Under the pieces are notes generated by a model. The model was given only the letters and a program-made list of their open reading frames with translations. It had not been told where the DNA came from and did no database searches. Positions 30,180 to 46,876 of a DNA stretch of 64,000 nucleotides are shown here, one piece after another; position 1 is the first letter of the stretch, and every line of letters starts with the position of its first letter. The DNA comes from Bugula neritina (Eukaryota > Bryozoa > Gymnolaemata > Cheilostomatida > Bugulidae). The stretch covers positions 7,894,889-7,958,888 of the forward strand of contig OZ037772.1 of the NCBI GenBank assembly GCA_964035545.1. Reading direction: 5' to 3'. The translations under genes and the position numbers were made by a program.

Positions 30180-32973
30180 TTAAACTGAAAACAGACCAGT
30201 TCCAGATCTCCAGAAATTAGACCTTCCATCTATAAATAGACCATTGGATTGAAAACTCTGAAATCTTCGTCTCCGTTTCTTTTTCTTTTTATGTTTTTTA
30301 GAACCTTTCTGTGACGCTGCAACACCAAGGCAGAAAGTATTGTATTCTTGAATAACCAAATTCTACTCCTTGAAATTTAAAGTTAATCAGCAAATTTTCT
30401 CACTCTTTTTAAGTCTCGTCAGTAAGACTGCAACTGGAATCGCCAGTAGAGCTAATAATATTCCTCCGCCAACATATAAGAGTGTTTTAGTGTGCTTGAT
30501 AAACCACTTGGCTACTGAACTGCCTCCAAGTTTTGTCTCACCCTGCTCTTCAACTGTGGAATTGCCATTCACCGTAGGTTGTGAATCTACAAAACCTTTT
30601 GCTTATAGCAATCTGTTTACTGCAGTTCAGCAGCCAGACAAACATTAGCTATGATTATAAAGTTTCTTGTTTACATAATATGTTTTTAGATTGATGCAAT
30701 TCTATTGAGATCAATTTTTTAAGCAGCTATTCATACTTTAAAAAAAAGTCTTGAGTCCTAGAGCACATCTTTTGCTGCGCTAAAGTGACAAATGTCCAAT
30801 CACGTAATTCTCTATTACATTTTATATAAAGAACTATTTTTTTCAAATATAAGTCATGTCTATGCTTTTGCTTTTCTGAACTATGACGTTTAAAATATAT
30901 AGCATCAATCACCTTAATTATATGACATTTTAAGTTATAAATCATTTACTGAAGGGTTATCATATTTATGCTTATAAGCATTTCACTTGGTCAATGTATT
31001 CTAATTAATTTATTGAACATCAGTTAAAGCTATGAAGTACAAAAAAGCAACCAATATTGTGTCACAAGAAAATAATTTTTGCAAGAACATGTGCAATTTT
31101 GTTTACCTCTCAACGTCAATTTATAGATAGAAGTTGTTCCAGTAATAAAGAACCCAGAAGGAGACCTTGCCATGTGCATTGGTAACATCACCTTACACTT
31201 ACTAATGGAATTTTCATAGTCAATGCCAGTTACTTCTGGAGAAGTACAGACAGAAGATACTTTTTTTTGGTTCAAATCAACCAATCGTATTGCGCTGTTC
31301 CCATAATCCGCCACCAAGATTATATTATCTGTTATAAAAGTAATGTGCTTTGGGTTATCTACTTTAGAGATGTTGAAGAAGCCATCAGAGTATCCTGTAC
31401 AATCAATGGAGAGAAGATATTTAAATTTACTCCACTCCCCAAGCCGAAGAATCAAGACGTTGGTATTGGTAGCCAGATAAAGTATTTTTAATGACAAGTT
31501 TATGACAAAACTGTGCACATTCTTTGTAAAAGAGGAGAGCGTAATGACATACCAAGAATGATCTCTAAAACAAAGACATTTGATTTTGCCAGCATTGTTA
31601 TCGTATAAATAGATCTCATTGGGTTGGTTTGAGCGGCTCACCAGCTCAATAGGTTTTCCCAGCTTCGCGACATCAAACTTGCCGCCAATATCATCGCTAT
31701 TTTCGCACTCCCCAGTCACGTAGCTTGTTTTGTTGTTTTTGCGATCCAAGTCTCGTATGCAATGATTAGAGTTATCCGCAATCCATAAATGCCCATACTC
31801 TCGGGGTGACGGAATGATTCCAGAAATAACACCGAATCTAGCTACAGAACCAGTTCCTTCTTTGTAACCATTAGATATTGAACTACCAGCTAACAGTTGG
31901 AAACGTTTAAATTCTTTGGTCGTATATAAAGCAAATCCTGCAGTAAGTAGATAATGACCTTCGACATCTGGATCTTGGGTCATGTAGTTAAAATTGATAT
32001 TGGCTTCGACTTCTTGCTTCGTTCTTGTGTATACTTGCTCTATACTCTCAAACTTTATACTGAAACCCAATTAGTCAAAACAAAATAGTAAGTTAAATTT
32101 TGAAAAAAAAACTCAACAAGCAAATTTAACCACAATGCTTCAGTATAGTGTTCAAATATACCAGCGATATTGATAGAGCATCACAGCATAAAACTCTAAC
32201 AACAGAAGTTCTTAATGCATTAGAAATTAAACCATAAAAGGTATTGTTTCATTCAAATCAGCTTTCAATAAAATAATGAGTAAACATAATATTAGATTTA
32301 AAATAAACTAATGTAAATTTATAGTAACTATTTCTGTGATCATTCCTTGACAGAAAAGGGTTTCTGTTAAATCGAGCGGGGTAATTTTTCAAATGGGGCA
32401 CAGGAGTAATTATGACTGAATGCTGTTTTTAGCATTACCAATTGCTTGCAGAAGGTTTGAGCCCATGACATTTTGTTTGCTAACCCTTACACTCTAACCC
32501 CTTATAGGCCACGGCAGCTCATCTTTAAAATAAAAGGCAGTGCCGAATAGTTGTGGAATAACAATTAACCTATTGTAATTTCACTAAAACTAATATTTTC
32601 TGATATTAAAAAATCTTTATGTGCTCCAACTTGTTGTGAGTTATAGTGACAAATGTGGCTCAGGTTTCTACTGATCCTAACAGGTCATGATCTTGCCAAC
32701 TAAGTGTTTTTTCATTGTGTCATACTTATTCTATTAAAGATGTTAATAATTAATCCATACCTTCCTATGGTGTTTGAATAGTGGAATTTTCCTATTACTG
32801 GTAGTAGAATCTCTACTAACTGCAACCAACAAAAATTATTTTATGAGAAAATTGTAGAAGTTAGGAATCGATTGCCATTACTAAGATAAAATGACACAAA
32901 TTATTAAAGATAAAAAAATTGTTATTATTCCAATGTTACTTACATATAATAAAAACACTAACATTTTAGTCAT
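30180..32973 (-). CDS. NR6: chimeric NHL-repeat receptor (NR5-type ectodomain, NR7-type anchor)
   Basis: Exons: 32944-32973, 32761-32819, 31107-32059, 30404-30586, 30180-30316; 1362 nt, 453 residues. Leader MTKMLVFLLY + LVEILLPVIG. The ectodomain (30-347) differs from NR5 at a limited number of positions. The anchor exon starts with a Gly/Ser/Glu linker, then TM about 382-403 (TLLYVGGGILLALLAIPVAV). The tail starts SQKGSKKHKKKKKRRRRF, a dense basic cluster, then FQSFQSNGLFIDGRSNFW to the stop. The tail exon keeps the same stop position in NR7. The phase-1 intron made the fusion of ectodomain and foreign anchor frame-compatible. Inference: the basic cluster lies just inside the membrane and could bind acidic lipids or act as a localisation signal. 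Confidence 0.83.
32317..32521 (-). mobile_element. tRNA-derived SINE copy
   Basis: On the minus strand the head reads GGCCTATAAGGGGTTAGAGT and the B-box region reads GGGCTCAAACC. The tail part ends ATAGTAACTATAAATT-like, shared with the other copies. It lies in NR6 intron 2. Confidence 0.6.
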
Positions 32974-34259
32974 CACACTTAGAATTTGCACTTGACTTGG
33001 GCAGCATAAAATAACAATTTGGTATGGATTCAGATAGACGTTTTCTAAAACTCAAATCGAGATGAAAACAATTTTATTATTTTGCATAGATGCTAGTAAA
33101 AAATACTAAAAAGACATATTTAGAATTTTTTAAAAGTGATGAAATGCCAAAGAATTTATTTAAAACATTTTTAATAAATATTGAGCTCAACACCAACAAA
33201 GTAAAATTTGGCAAAAATAAAGATAGAATCAATTAAATATTATATTACCATTATATTTATTTTATGAATACCTAAAAAAAATCTTTACTGATATCCTGCT
33301 CTAATTGAATGGTGATTATGATGCAGTGTCACAAAACTATAGTAGCAGTGTGACGAGTTCGAAAAGTCTGGTAGTCAGAAGTGTATAGACAAGTAGCATA
33401 CAGCTTACTAATCCAGTTGAGAGTAAATAGAGTTGTGAATATATGTAAACTTTATTTCTCTAGCAAGATATGCACCGATCAACTTATAAAAATGAATTGA
33501 CTTTCTAAAGCAAAGCATCGGCTTTCATTCTAAATTGATATGTCTAGAAAATACAACCACATTCCACACTGTGCATGACTCAAGTAGAATAGGCACTATT
33601 CATTAGCCAATAAAGAGTGACTAAAAATGTAAACAATTATTGCCCAATAATACTTGCATAGGGTTGTGTGCCATGCTAATTATAAGCCAAATAACAAAAG
33701 AGAGATATATATACAATAACACTTTATATAGTAGAATTTGTGGCATGCAGCAAAAGTTGATTTATTTGCCTAAATACTTTTTTATGTAAAACATCCTAAA
33801 TACTCATAGGAAACTTGGCTTTCAAAAAACTATATCTAAAAGATTTTCATAAAACCAAATCTTCCTGCTATGTAATTTTATGAGGCATATCACTTTTTAA
33901 CTTTTGAGATCAATCATGGAAATGAAAAGATTTAAATTCATCTGCATATTTTTTTAATTTTTAGAGACACAACTTGGCTTTATTAAAGAACTACAGTTAA
34001 TTTATTTAGAATCCAGGTAATGTTTTTTAATTATAATGATATTATGATTGGTAAGGAAAAAACTATTTCAGAGCAGAAATTTATTGGTGCAAATATTAAC
34101 CTGAAAATTAGTAGCTACATCAAATTTAAAAAATACCTTTTATATTTTGGTGTTTTACATCAATATGCTACTTTTGATTAAACTAAATCAATGGGTCTCA
34201 AAAAAGTTTTAGCATCATGCAGCTAGTGATTTATTTTATACAAAAGCAACTGTAAAATT
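32974..34259. other. Spacer upstream of NR6
   Basis: Homologous to the spacer upstream of NR5. No exon seen before the candidate NR7 alternative tail exons at 34260. Confidence 0.45.
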
Positions 34260-34722
34260 TTATGTATAAAAATAATGAATATCAAAGTGGGAGGTGCTAC
34301 GGCAATCTTTTTCACCTTGACCTTCATATCCGACCTTAGCCTGCATATGACTGACTTTCTGATATTGACCCTGAAACTAAAAACACATGGCACTTATATT
34401 CAATTACAGTAGTATAAAAATGGAAGTAAATTAGCAAAAGCATAATAGTTTTTAATTTCAGCATTCTCTTTCTGGTATAAAAATTACACTGCAGAGATAT
34501 TAAAAAAAAGCAGAATTCCTGGCATTTTGTTTGAAACTGAGATGGCTTTATAAAATTCAATAATTTTAATTTTTTGGTTAATAATAAATTTATTTTCTTT
34601 TAAATGTGAGGTTAGTTTCTTACATTCAGTGTTTGCTTTATAACTTGATGAATCATAGGGTTTTGATGTCCTTGATGTCTTTTTATTACGTTTTATCTTT
34701 TGGCCAAATCTTCCAAGATTAG
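34260..34722 (-). CDS. Candidate alternative NR7 tail exons
   Basis: Equivalent of the pair at 29318-29748: exons 34624-34722 (NLGRFGQKIKRNKKTSRTSK and more) and 34260-34370 (GQYQKVSHMQAKVGYEGQGE and more, to a stop). The frames are kept between copies. Same phase problem as in NR6. Confidence 0.4.
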
Positions 34723-34860
34723 CTGCAAGACAAAAAACTTACTTTTTAAAAATAAATACATAATATATGATATAATATATAGATTTGTGTGTATGCATGG
34801 GTGCGTGTGTGTGCGTGCATGAGTGTGTGCGTGTGTGTGTGTGTCGGTAATCTAGAAGGT

Positions 34861-37798
34861 TCAAACTAAAAACAGACCAGTTCCAGATTTCCAGAAATTA
34901 GACCTTCCATCTCCAAATAGACCATTGGATTGAAAACTCTGAAATCTTCGTCGCCGTTTCTTTTTCTTTTTCTGTTTTTTAGAACCTTTCTGTGTTGCTG
35001 CAACAACAAGGCAGAAAATATTATATCCTTGGATTACCAAATTTCAATCCTTAAAATTTAAAGTTAATCAGCAAAATTTCTCACTCTTTTCAAGTCTCGT
35101 AAGTAAGACTGCAACTGGAATCGCCAGTAGAGCTAATAATATTCCTCCGCCAACATATAAGAGTGTTTTAGTGTGCTTGATAAACCACTTGGCTACTGAA
35201 CTGCCTCCAAGTTTTGTCTCACCCTGCTCTTCAACTGTGGAATTGCCATTCACCGTAGTTTTTGGATCTACAAAACTGTTTGCTTATAGCAATCTGTTTA
35301 CTGCAGTTCAGCAGCCAGACAGACATTAGCTCTGATTATAAAGTTTCTTGTTTACATAAGTTTTTAGATTTATTCTAATGAATTGAGATTAAAATTTTTA
35401 CACAACCGCTTATACTTTAACACAAGTCTCAAGTAGTAGAGCGCATTTTTTTTGCTTCAAATTGCATGTGTTCAATTACATAATCCCCTATAATATTTTA
35501 CATGAAAAAAAAATTTTAAATAAAAATTATATCTATTTTCTTGCTTTTCTGAACTATGACATTTAAAATATGTAGTATCATAATTGTTCATTTTATACAG
35601 CTCCACAGTTGCTTTTCATGCCATGCTACGGCGCCAAACAAAATATTAATACCGAACTTGACAACTTGAGAATTTGTTTAATTTTTCAATTTTTAGATAT
35701 TAAGGGAGAAGCAGTGATAATCTAGGAGTTTGAGCATTAACTTAATTAACACATATAGTAAATTGTTCAATCATCATGAAATTTCATTGGTGATTTTAAT
35801 AAAGAGATCTAGTCATGTAAGTTCTCCTTTACCAAAATAGAGAACTACTTTAATGAGGCTTTACCGTCAAAGGTGCTCACATGGATGTCGGCTATAAAAA
35901 AACTATAGTTTGTTTATTAGATATTCAGCAAAATGCTGTTATTAATAGACACTTGCGTTTTACCTACCTCTGTACTTCATGACTGAGATGGCATCTTTAC
36001 CTATTATATAAATACTTGACATGTCATCTGAGAGCAATAGATCCACTGGCTGAAATAGCGCGCAATCCTTTATAGAGTTTCCAGTCTTGCCTAATTTTGC
36101 TACAGATGGAATGCATATAGAATAAACCTTTGAGTTTTTTAAATCAACTAATCTCAAAATTTCATTGTCTCTGTCAGCCACCAAAAACAGATCATTTGAA
36201 AGAAAGCGTATAGCCATCGGTGATGCAAACAACGCGTCGGCTAAGGATCCATCGTTATGCCCGCTGGTGCCTCTATTAGCAACAACTTTCGCTCCGTGTT
36301 TCCAGGGCTTTGCCGAGAACTTAGAAATGCCATTTGCATGTGTAAAGTATAAAAACTCTCCTTCTTGGTCAAAGGCTAAACCATTTACGCTCCCCGTATA
36401 TTTAACGATGCTAACTACTCGCCAAGCACCATCCTCTTTGCAGACACATTTCAGTGTGTTGCAGCCATTGTCAAAAAAGTATATTTCATATTCTGAATTT
36501 GGCCTGTATACTAAATCAAACGGGAAGCAGAGCTCGCTGGTCAGAAGATCTGAGTCCCAGTTACCTCGAGTAGTGCAAGTTCCTACCACACGTGACGTAG
36601 AATTTTGTACCCGGTTTACACTTCTCAAACAAGCATTACTGTGATCTGCCAGCCACACCTCTCTTGTTTGATGGAGTGGAGAAAGGATTCCCGTTATTGC
36701 TCCAAATTTTGCTTTATCCCCATGAGCCTCAGAATAACCCCCGTTTAGAATATTTCCAGCAATAAGATCAAAGCTTGTAAAATCCCTGGTAGTATACAAC
36801 GCAGACCCCAGAACTATTAAATAGTTCCCTTCAACGTAGCCATCTTTAGCAACTTTTCTAAACCACTTTTTTGACTCAATGTAATCTTTTCTACGTTCAT
36901 ATATTTCTGTTACTTCGTTAAAGTTGAAACTGAAAAAAAATTAACGAGTTTCAATCTAAAGCAAATAAACTTAAGTTTATCTGCCATAAAAATATGTCTA
37001 AAGAAAATTTAGATTTAAATATACTAAAAGACTTGAGACATTATTTTTAGATTAAATCACTTTTCAAAGCAAGAGAACAGCCTTTTCTGTGTAAACAAAA
37101 AGTTATAATCACGTTTGCAACCTTTAGCTTTGAATTAGTTACATATATTAGGATATATTTTATCTGCTGCTGTAATTATAGTGAATAGCTTTAATTATCA
37201 GGTATTTTAACTAAAAAAGTTTATTCAAGTCTACAAACAAAAAACTCTATTTTTCTTAGTTGGATTGTGCTCTACTCAACTTTGCATTTCATAGGTATAT
37301 CAACCCATCTACCAGAATGTAATTAGGTATATCTCACTTTATACATACACCTATAAGGTGTACTCACCCTGAAACATTGGTTGCATATATGACTTCGCTT
37401 TTGCCAAGAGAGAATGCTACACAGAGCTAAAACAAATGTATAAATTGAATCTATATTGAGAAAATTCACATTAAACTGCCAAGTGCTATCATGGCCTTTT
37501 CAAGATATCAAATTATATATATATCAAACAACCATTTTTAAAACATACTGTTCCGATTTGGGATTTGCTTTTAAATTTAAGTTTTTTTATGTTGTCACCT
37601 TGTTTTATTTAGCATGGGTAACCTTAGTTTTCTAAATGATCAAAGATGTGGTACTAAAATTAGTATTCATGTTAGGGGTCATTAGGCATAAAAACTGATA
37701 ATTAAGTATAACTACTTTTGTGTTACAAAAAAAACCAAGTGTCTAATTATCTGAAAAGTACATAAACTCACTTGAATCAGTTCAAATATTAATTCCAT
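34861..37798 (-). CDS. NR7: NHL-repeat propeller receptor with Lys/Arg-rich tail
   Basis: Exons: 37772-37798, 37368-37426, 35968-36929, 35085-35267, 34861-34997; 1368 nt, 455 residues. Leader MELIFELIQ + LCVAFSLGKS. The ectodomain (29-349) has the motifs ALYTTRDF, VWLADHSNACLRSVNR, GTSGHNDG and LVADRDNEILRLVDL. Its N-terminus is longer and more charged (FNFNEVTEIYERRKDYIESK) than its neighbours'. The anchor is almost identical to that of NR6: TM about 384-405, tail TQKGSKKQKKKKKRRRRF then a Gly/Ser/Phe-rich end. This ectodomain is the original partner of this anchor; NR6 acquired a copy. Confidence 0.83.
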
Positions 37799-38581
37799 TA
37801 TTCTGTTTTTCTGTAAGCCAATTAGCAATACTTCTTTTTTATTAAAGTTACTAAACTAGAATGCTATATTGTTTTTAAATATTTGCCAACTGGGGCAGTA
37901 ATTTCAACTATTTTAAAGAAAGTCTTTATTCAATAATTACATTTGACTAAAAATCTATTCACCGATTGTTGCAAAACCTAGAAAATAATTTTAGACCCTT
38001 GAACTATTTGGGCTACTATATTCATTATGTTTTATTTACCGTCCAACTTCAGCAAACCAAGGCTGATTGCTAGATGCAGCAAGTTATATTAGTTACCTTG
38101 TTACATTTCTTTTACTTTGCTGGTTCTAGTCTTAGAGTTCTCTTTGTAGAGCGTGTAGAAGGGTTATTTGATACTTACTAATTATAATTTATTATTTTCT
38201 TTTTTATATATAATTTAGTTCAATATGCAACACGTACTACACTTTATTTTGCTATCTTATTTATAAATACCCACTATAATACTTTCTGAGTCTGCAACGG
38301 GCCAGCTCAACTGTTAAGCATGGACTGTTGACTTTAGAATTGACAACTAGTAGCACCTAATATCTATCTTAACTGGCCCTCTCTTTTCTTATTCATTAAG
38401 GCAAATGTAGCCCAGGCATGCCCGAACTTGTTCATGACAGCTACTGATAATACAAGTGATTTTATCTACTAGTATTAGACTTTCTTTAAATTTACAATGA
38501 AATGTAGAAATATTAAAGATAACGGCACTTTGTCACAATTTGGTGAAGTTAAATTTCCATCTTTAAGGCTTATGTAAGAAA

Positions 38582-43365
<4,784 letters not shown>

Positions 43366-44356
43366 TATTGATTTTATTATAACAAAGTCAAGTAATGGTA
43401 TAATTTCTAAAAAAGAAATAATTAGGAAAAGATAAATATTTCAAAATCAATCTGCACATTGAAAACATATTTTGCATTGCTTCTTACAAGTATATGTGCT
43501 TAAATTTTTTTTCATCTCAAACTCACTATAAATGATTTTATAGAAGTATAGCTGTTTCAAATCATTTTAATTAGAGGCAAAGAAAGGTTTGTTTAATCTT
43601 CAATAAACAAACGTGCTTAACAAGATTTTTTTAAATAATGATTTATTTACTGCTTCTTACCAATATTCATTGATGTTAATTTTTGTGCTTTAACTTTTTG
43701 GTAATCTTTTAAAACCATTATTGCTTCAGCAGACTCAACACCTTCCGACAGCTGTATTTCAAAGTATGCAGTTGAAATTGTGAATAAAATTTGATTTGAT
43801 TAAACTTTGTATTTGGATCTGTAAAAGTTGCAGTTGCCAGTATTTTTATTAAGCTTCACACCAAAACTGTGGCTTAGACATGTTTCTGCTATAAATAGAT
43901 TGATATAAGCTTGTTTAGAATAGACACTTTTTTATCTTTTATTATTTCAATTGAAGATTTAATTTACTTTTATACATTTTTATCTAGTAGGCTATAGTAT
44001 TACTTATATCATTACAGTATGATAAATATCCAATAAATATAGAATTTCTGCTTCTGCCAATTAAGTTACTGAAAAGAATTTACAGAGCAGTTACACAAAT
44101 AGTTTTTTAATTTAAAAGAAAGCAAAAGTTCATGATATTTGTTATATTTAAAGTTTATGCAATTGTCTTTCTCGTGCATTTCCTTAATTAAAAGCTGTCA
44201 AAATAGCTAACAACAAGTGTTTTATACAGCTTTATTGGCTGCACTTTCATCAAACAGCACTTGACAAATCTTGTGAAGCAAAAGGCAAAAAAAATTAAAC
44301 ACAATTACACATCCTGATTACATTTTGCTAGTAGTAGATTTTACAAATCAAGTATT
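43366..44356. other. Intergenic NR8-NR9
   Basis: AT-rich; should contain the NR8 promoter and NR9 3' UTR. No exon or repeat recognised. Confidence 0.45.
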
Positions 44357-46187
44357 TCATACAAAGTTAACTGTTAGGCTCTTTAAACTAAAGTAGAAGA
44401 CAATGATCAGGTATGGCGTAGACAGCATCAACTTTGAACTGCAGCTGACTCGTAAAGTTGTTGTCTCTACTACGACAACTCTCTCTGCTAAAATACAAGA
44501 TTTGTTTCTTGAAAATAAATAAACGAGATAAATTTTTTTAAGAACTTTTTTTTATTGTGGAAAAAAGTAGTCAGTAGAGTAATTTTCTCATTTATTCCTT
44601 TCTAATAGCATTACTAGCTTGTACAAATTTCATGCAGTCACTATTCCTGTGAGACTCTATGATGAAACATGTATTTTAAAGTGAACTAACTACTTGTTTT
44701 CTTTATCATTACTGCCAATGACTATGTGTTTACTAGGCCAGTACTCTCATGGTTGCCAGGGTAATATATTTATGATGTTTGTCATGCATTCAACATAATT
44801 GCAGTTATTAGTAAACATACAAACACAATCACCCCATGCGAGGAGAATTTGGTATATTACCAGATTGACAACTTTGTACTGACATTCTGATTAAATCATA
44901 TGTGATATATGTTTTATACTTTAGTTCACTCGCTTGTCATAAAGAAAGTTATTCAAAACCTGTCCGTGATGAATAAAAAGAAATTTGGATATTTTGGAAA
45001 CATATTTGAATTATAGACTTTGTAAAGTTGGCGAAGCTCTTAGACCACATGCATGTAATAAAATATGATCAGTCAGAGTACAAAGTGAAAAAATAAAATA
45101 TTTAATGATTTTGTTACTGAAGATATATTTTACCTTTTAGAGTCAAGAGGTAATATGAGCTTGAGCCGAAAATAGCGATAGATAATTCATCTTGCTTGAA
45201 GAAAAAAGTTGGTTCAGCAATTTTGCATTCGTCGACATTTCCATCTATATCTTCAGTTATATTGGTTCGTGGAACGCATACAGTTGATATCTTATTATCT
45301 TGCAAATTAATAAGTCTAAGAACATTATTTCCATAGTCGGCAATAAAAAACATATAATTGGACAGAAAGAGCATATGTTGAGGATCTTGTAATGCCGCAT
45401 TGTCTAACTTGCCATCATTGTGACCATCATTTGGAGAAATTATAATATCTATGCCATCTTGCCATGATGATTTCATTCTGAGTAAACCATTGTCAGTTGT
45501 GGTCGCATACAAAAAATGTTCAGCTACATCAAAAGATATATAATTTACGGGCATGTCCAATTGGAGCAAAGTTACAACTTTCCATTCACCTCCAATAAGG
45601 CATAGACATCGTAAGGATGTTTCAAAGTTGTCGAAAAATACCAGCTCAGCTTTGCTAAATTTTCTTGATAACAACTGCTTTGGCTCACCAATTAATGCAT
45701 TTAAAAATGTACCATCCCTGCTTCCGCATTCCGTGCACTTTCCAGCAACCAAAGTGAAGCTGTAGCTCTGTAAATCAAACTCTTGAACACAGCAATTATC
45801 AACACTCAAGAACCAAATACGGTTGGGATCTATAGGTGAGACGATCCAACCGGTTACGTTCCTAAGATCATCATTGTCATAAGTTTGATTGTTTCCAAGC
45901 AGATCAAATGTAAGAAAGTTCATAGTTCTAAATATCCTCTCATTTTTTATCACTAAGTTGGCATTCGGTGTGGTAGGGTCTGCCATGACCTGCTCAATTT
46001 GATCTTCAGATATCTTATTTACGCTGTCAATTTTGATGCTAAAATCAAATGTTCAAAATGCATTATAAAATTGACAAAAACAGATATAAATAAAAATATA
46101 AATATAAATACAAATATAATTATAGAACAATTAAAAAAGTAATGTTCAGCATACTGTAAGCAGCAATTTGAAATAGATTTCATAATG

Positions 46188-46262
<75 letters not shown>

Positions 46263-46876
46263 TATATACACATGTATATATGCAGTGTCTTATATGCACC
46301 CATATATCAATATTATACTCACTTGTCATATAAAACCGATTTGCTGTAAATGACCTCCCCAAATGCAATTGCCAAAAAAGGCAAAGTCTAAAATGCAATT
46401 AATAAAATTACTTCAGTTAACAATGACCAGTGTTTTATTTTAAGCTCAATTATTATAAAAAACAAATTTCACAATTTCATTTGTCAAAATTATCATTATG
46501 ATCAGGAACTTTCTGGAATCACCAAAAACTTGTTTGTATAAAATAGCTTGCAAACAACGAATATGAGTTGTTCAGTAAACTTATTTGAAACAGAACTATT
46601 ATATACAACTCTTACAATTATTATGACCAGCATTCGCACAGTATTTTGGGGTCACATTAGGTCTACAAAATAAATACATATTTTGCATAGTTGAACTAAA
46701 AAAAACAATAAAAAATTACTAAGTAGCTTTTATTGCAAGCAACTACTATAAAGCAAAATTGAAATTGTACTTTGCTTTCACTAAATTCGTTGTTTAAAAA
46801 AAAATTTTTTGGTTTATTGGGAAGAAATAGCTCAATGACTTACCTCAATGTAATTTTGACTATTTTTTATAGTCAT
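44357..46876 (-). CDS. NR9: divergent NHL-repeat propeller protein, short hydrophobic end
   Basis: Exons: 46844-46876, 46323-46387, 45134-46038, 44357-44487; 1134 nt, 377 residues. Leader MTIKNSQNYIE + TLPFLAIAFGEV. The ectodomain (33-334) is the shortest of the family: the usual YTTEDF and ARFG motifs are replaced (IFRTMNFLTFDLLG; NVTGWIVSPIDP). Blades with SVDNCCVQEFDL, AGKCTECGSRDG, GHNDG and FIADYGNNVLRLINL are kept. The last exon codes 42 residues, starting ERVVVVETTTLRVSCSSK, with a hydrophobic run LIIVFYFSL. It is either a GPI signal or a minimal TM with an 8-residue tail. Another tail exon cannot be excluded. Confidence 0.72.
46193..46261. repeat. (GT)n microsatellite
   Basis: GT repeats with one GC interruption, in NR9 intron 2. 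Confidence 0.95.

Larger units (their letters stand above)
26085..35582. repeat. Tandem block duplication (copies 26085-30915 and 30916-35582)
   Basis: The left copy holds the NR5 ectodomain and leader exons, the spacer and the NR6 anchor/tail exons. The right copy holds the NR6 ectodomain and leader exons, the spacer and the NR7 anchor/tail exons. Corresponding exons have equal lengths (953, 59, 30, 183, 137, 99 and 111 nt). Similarity switches partner at about 30910-30925, inside the NR6 intron between ectodomain and anchor: to its left it matches the region near 35580, to its right the region near 26085. Confidence 0.85.

Noticed and set aside
29726-30229. Cys/Val and His/Thr repeat proteins on both strands
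   Set aside because: Translation of the GT/GC tract, lying in an NR6 intron.
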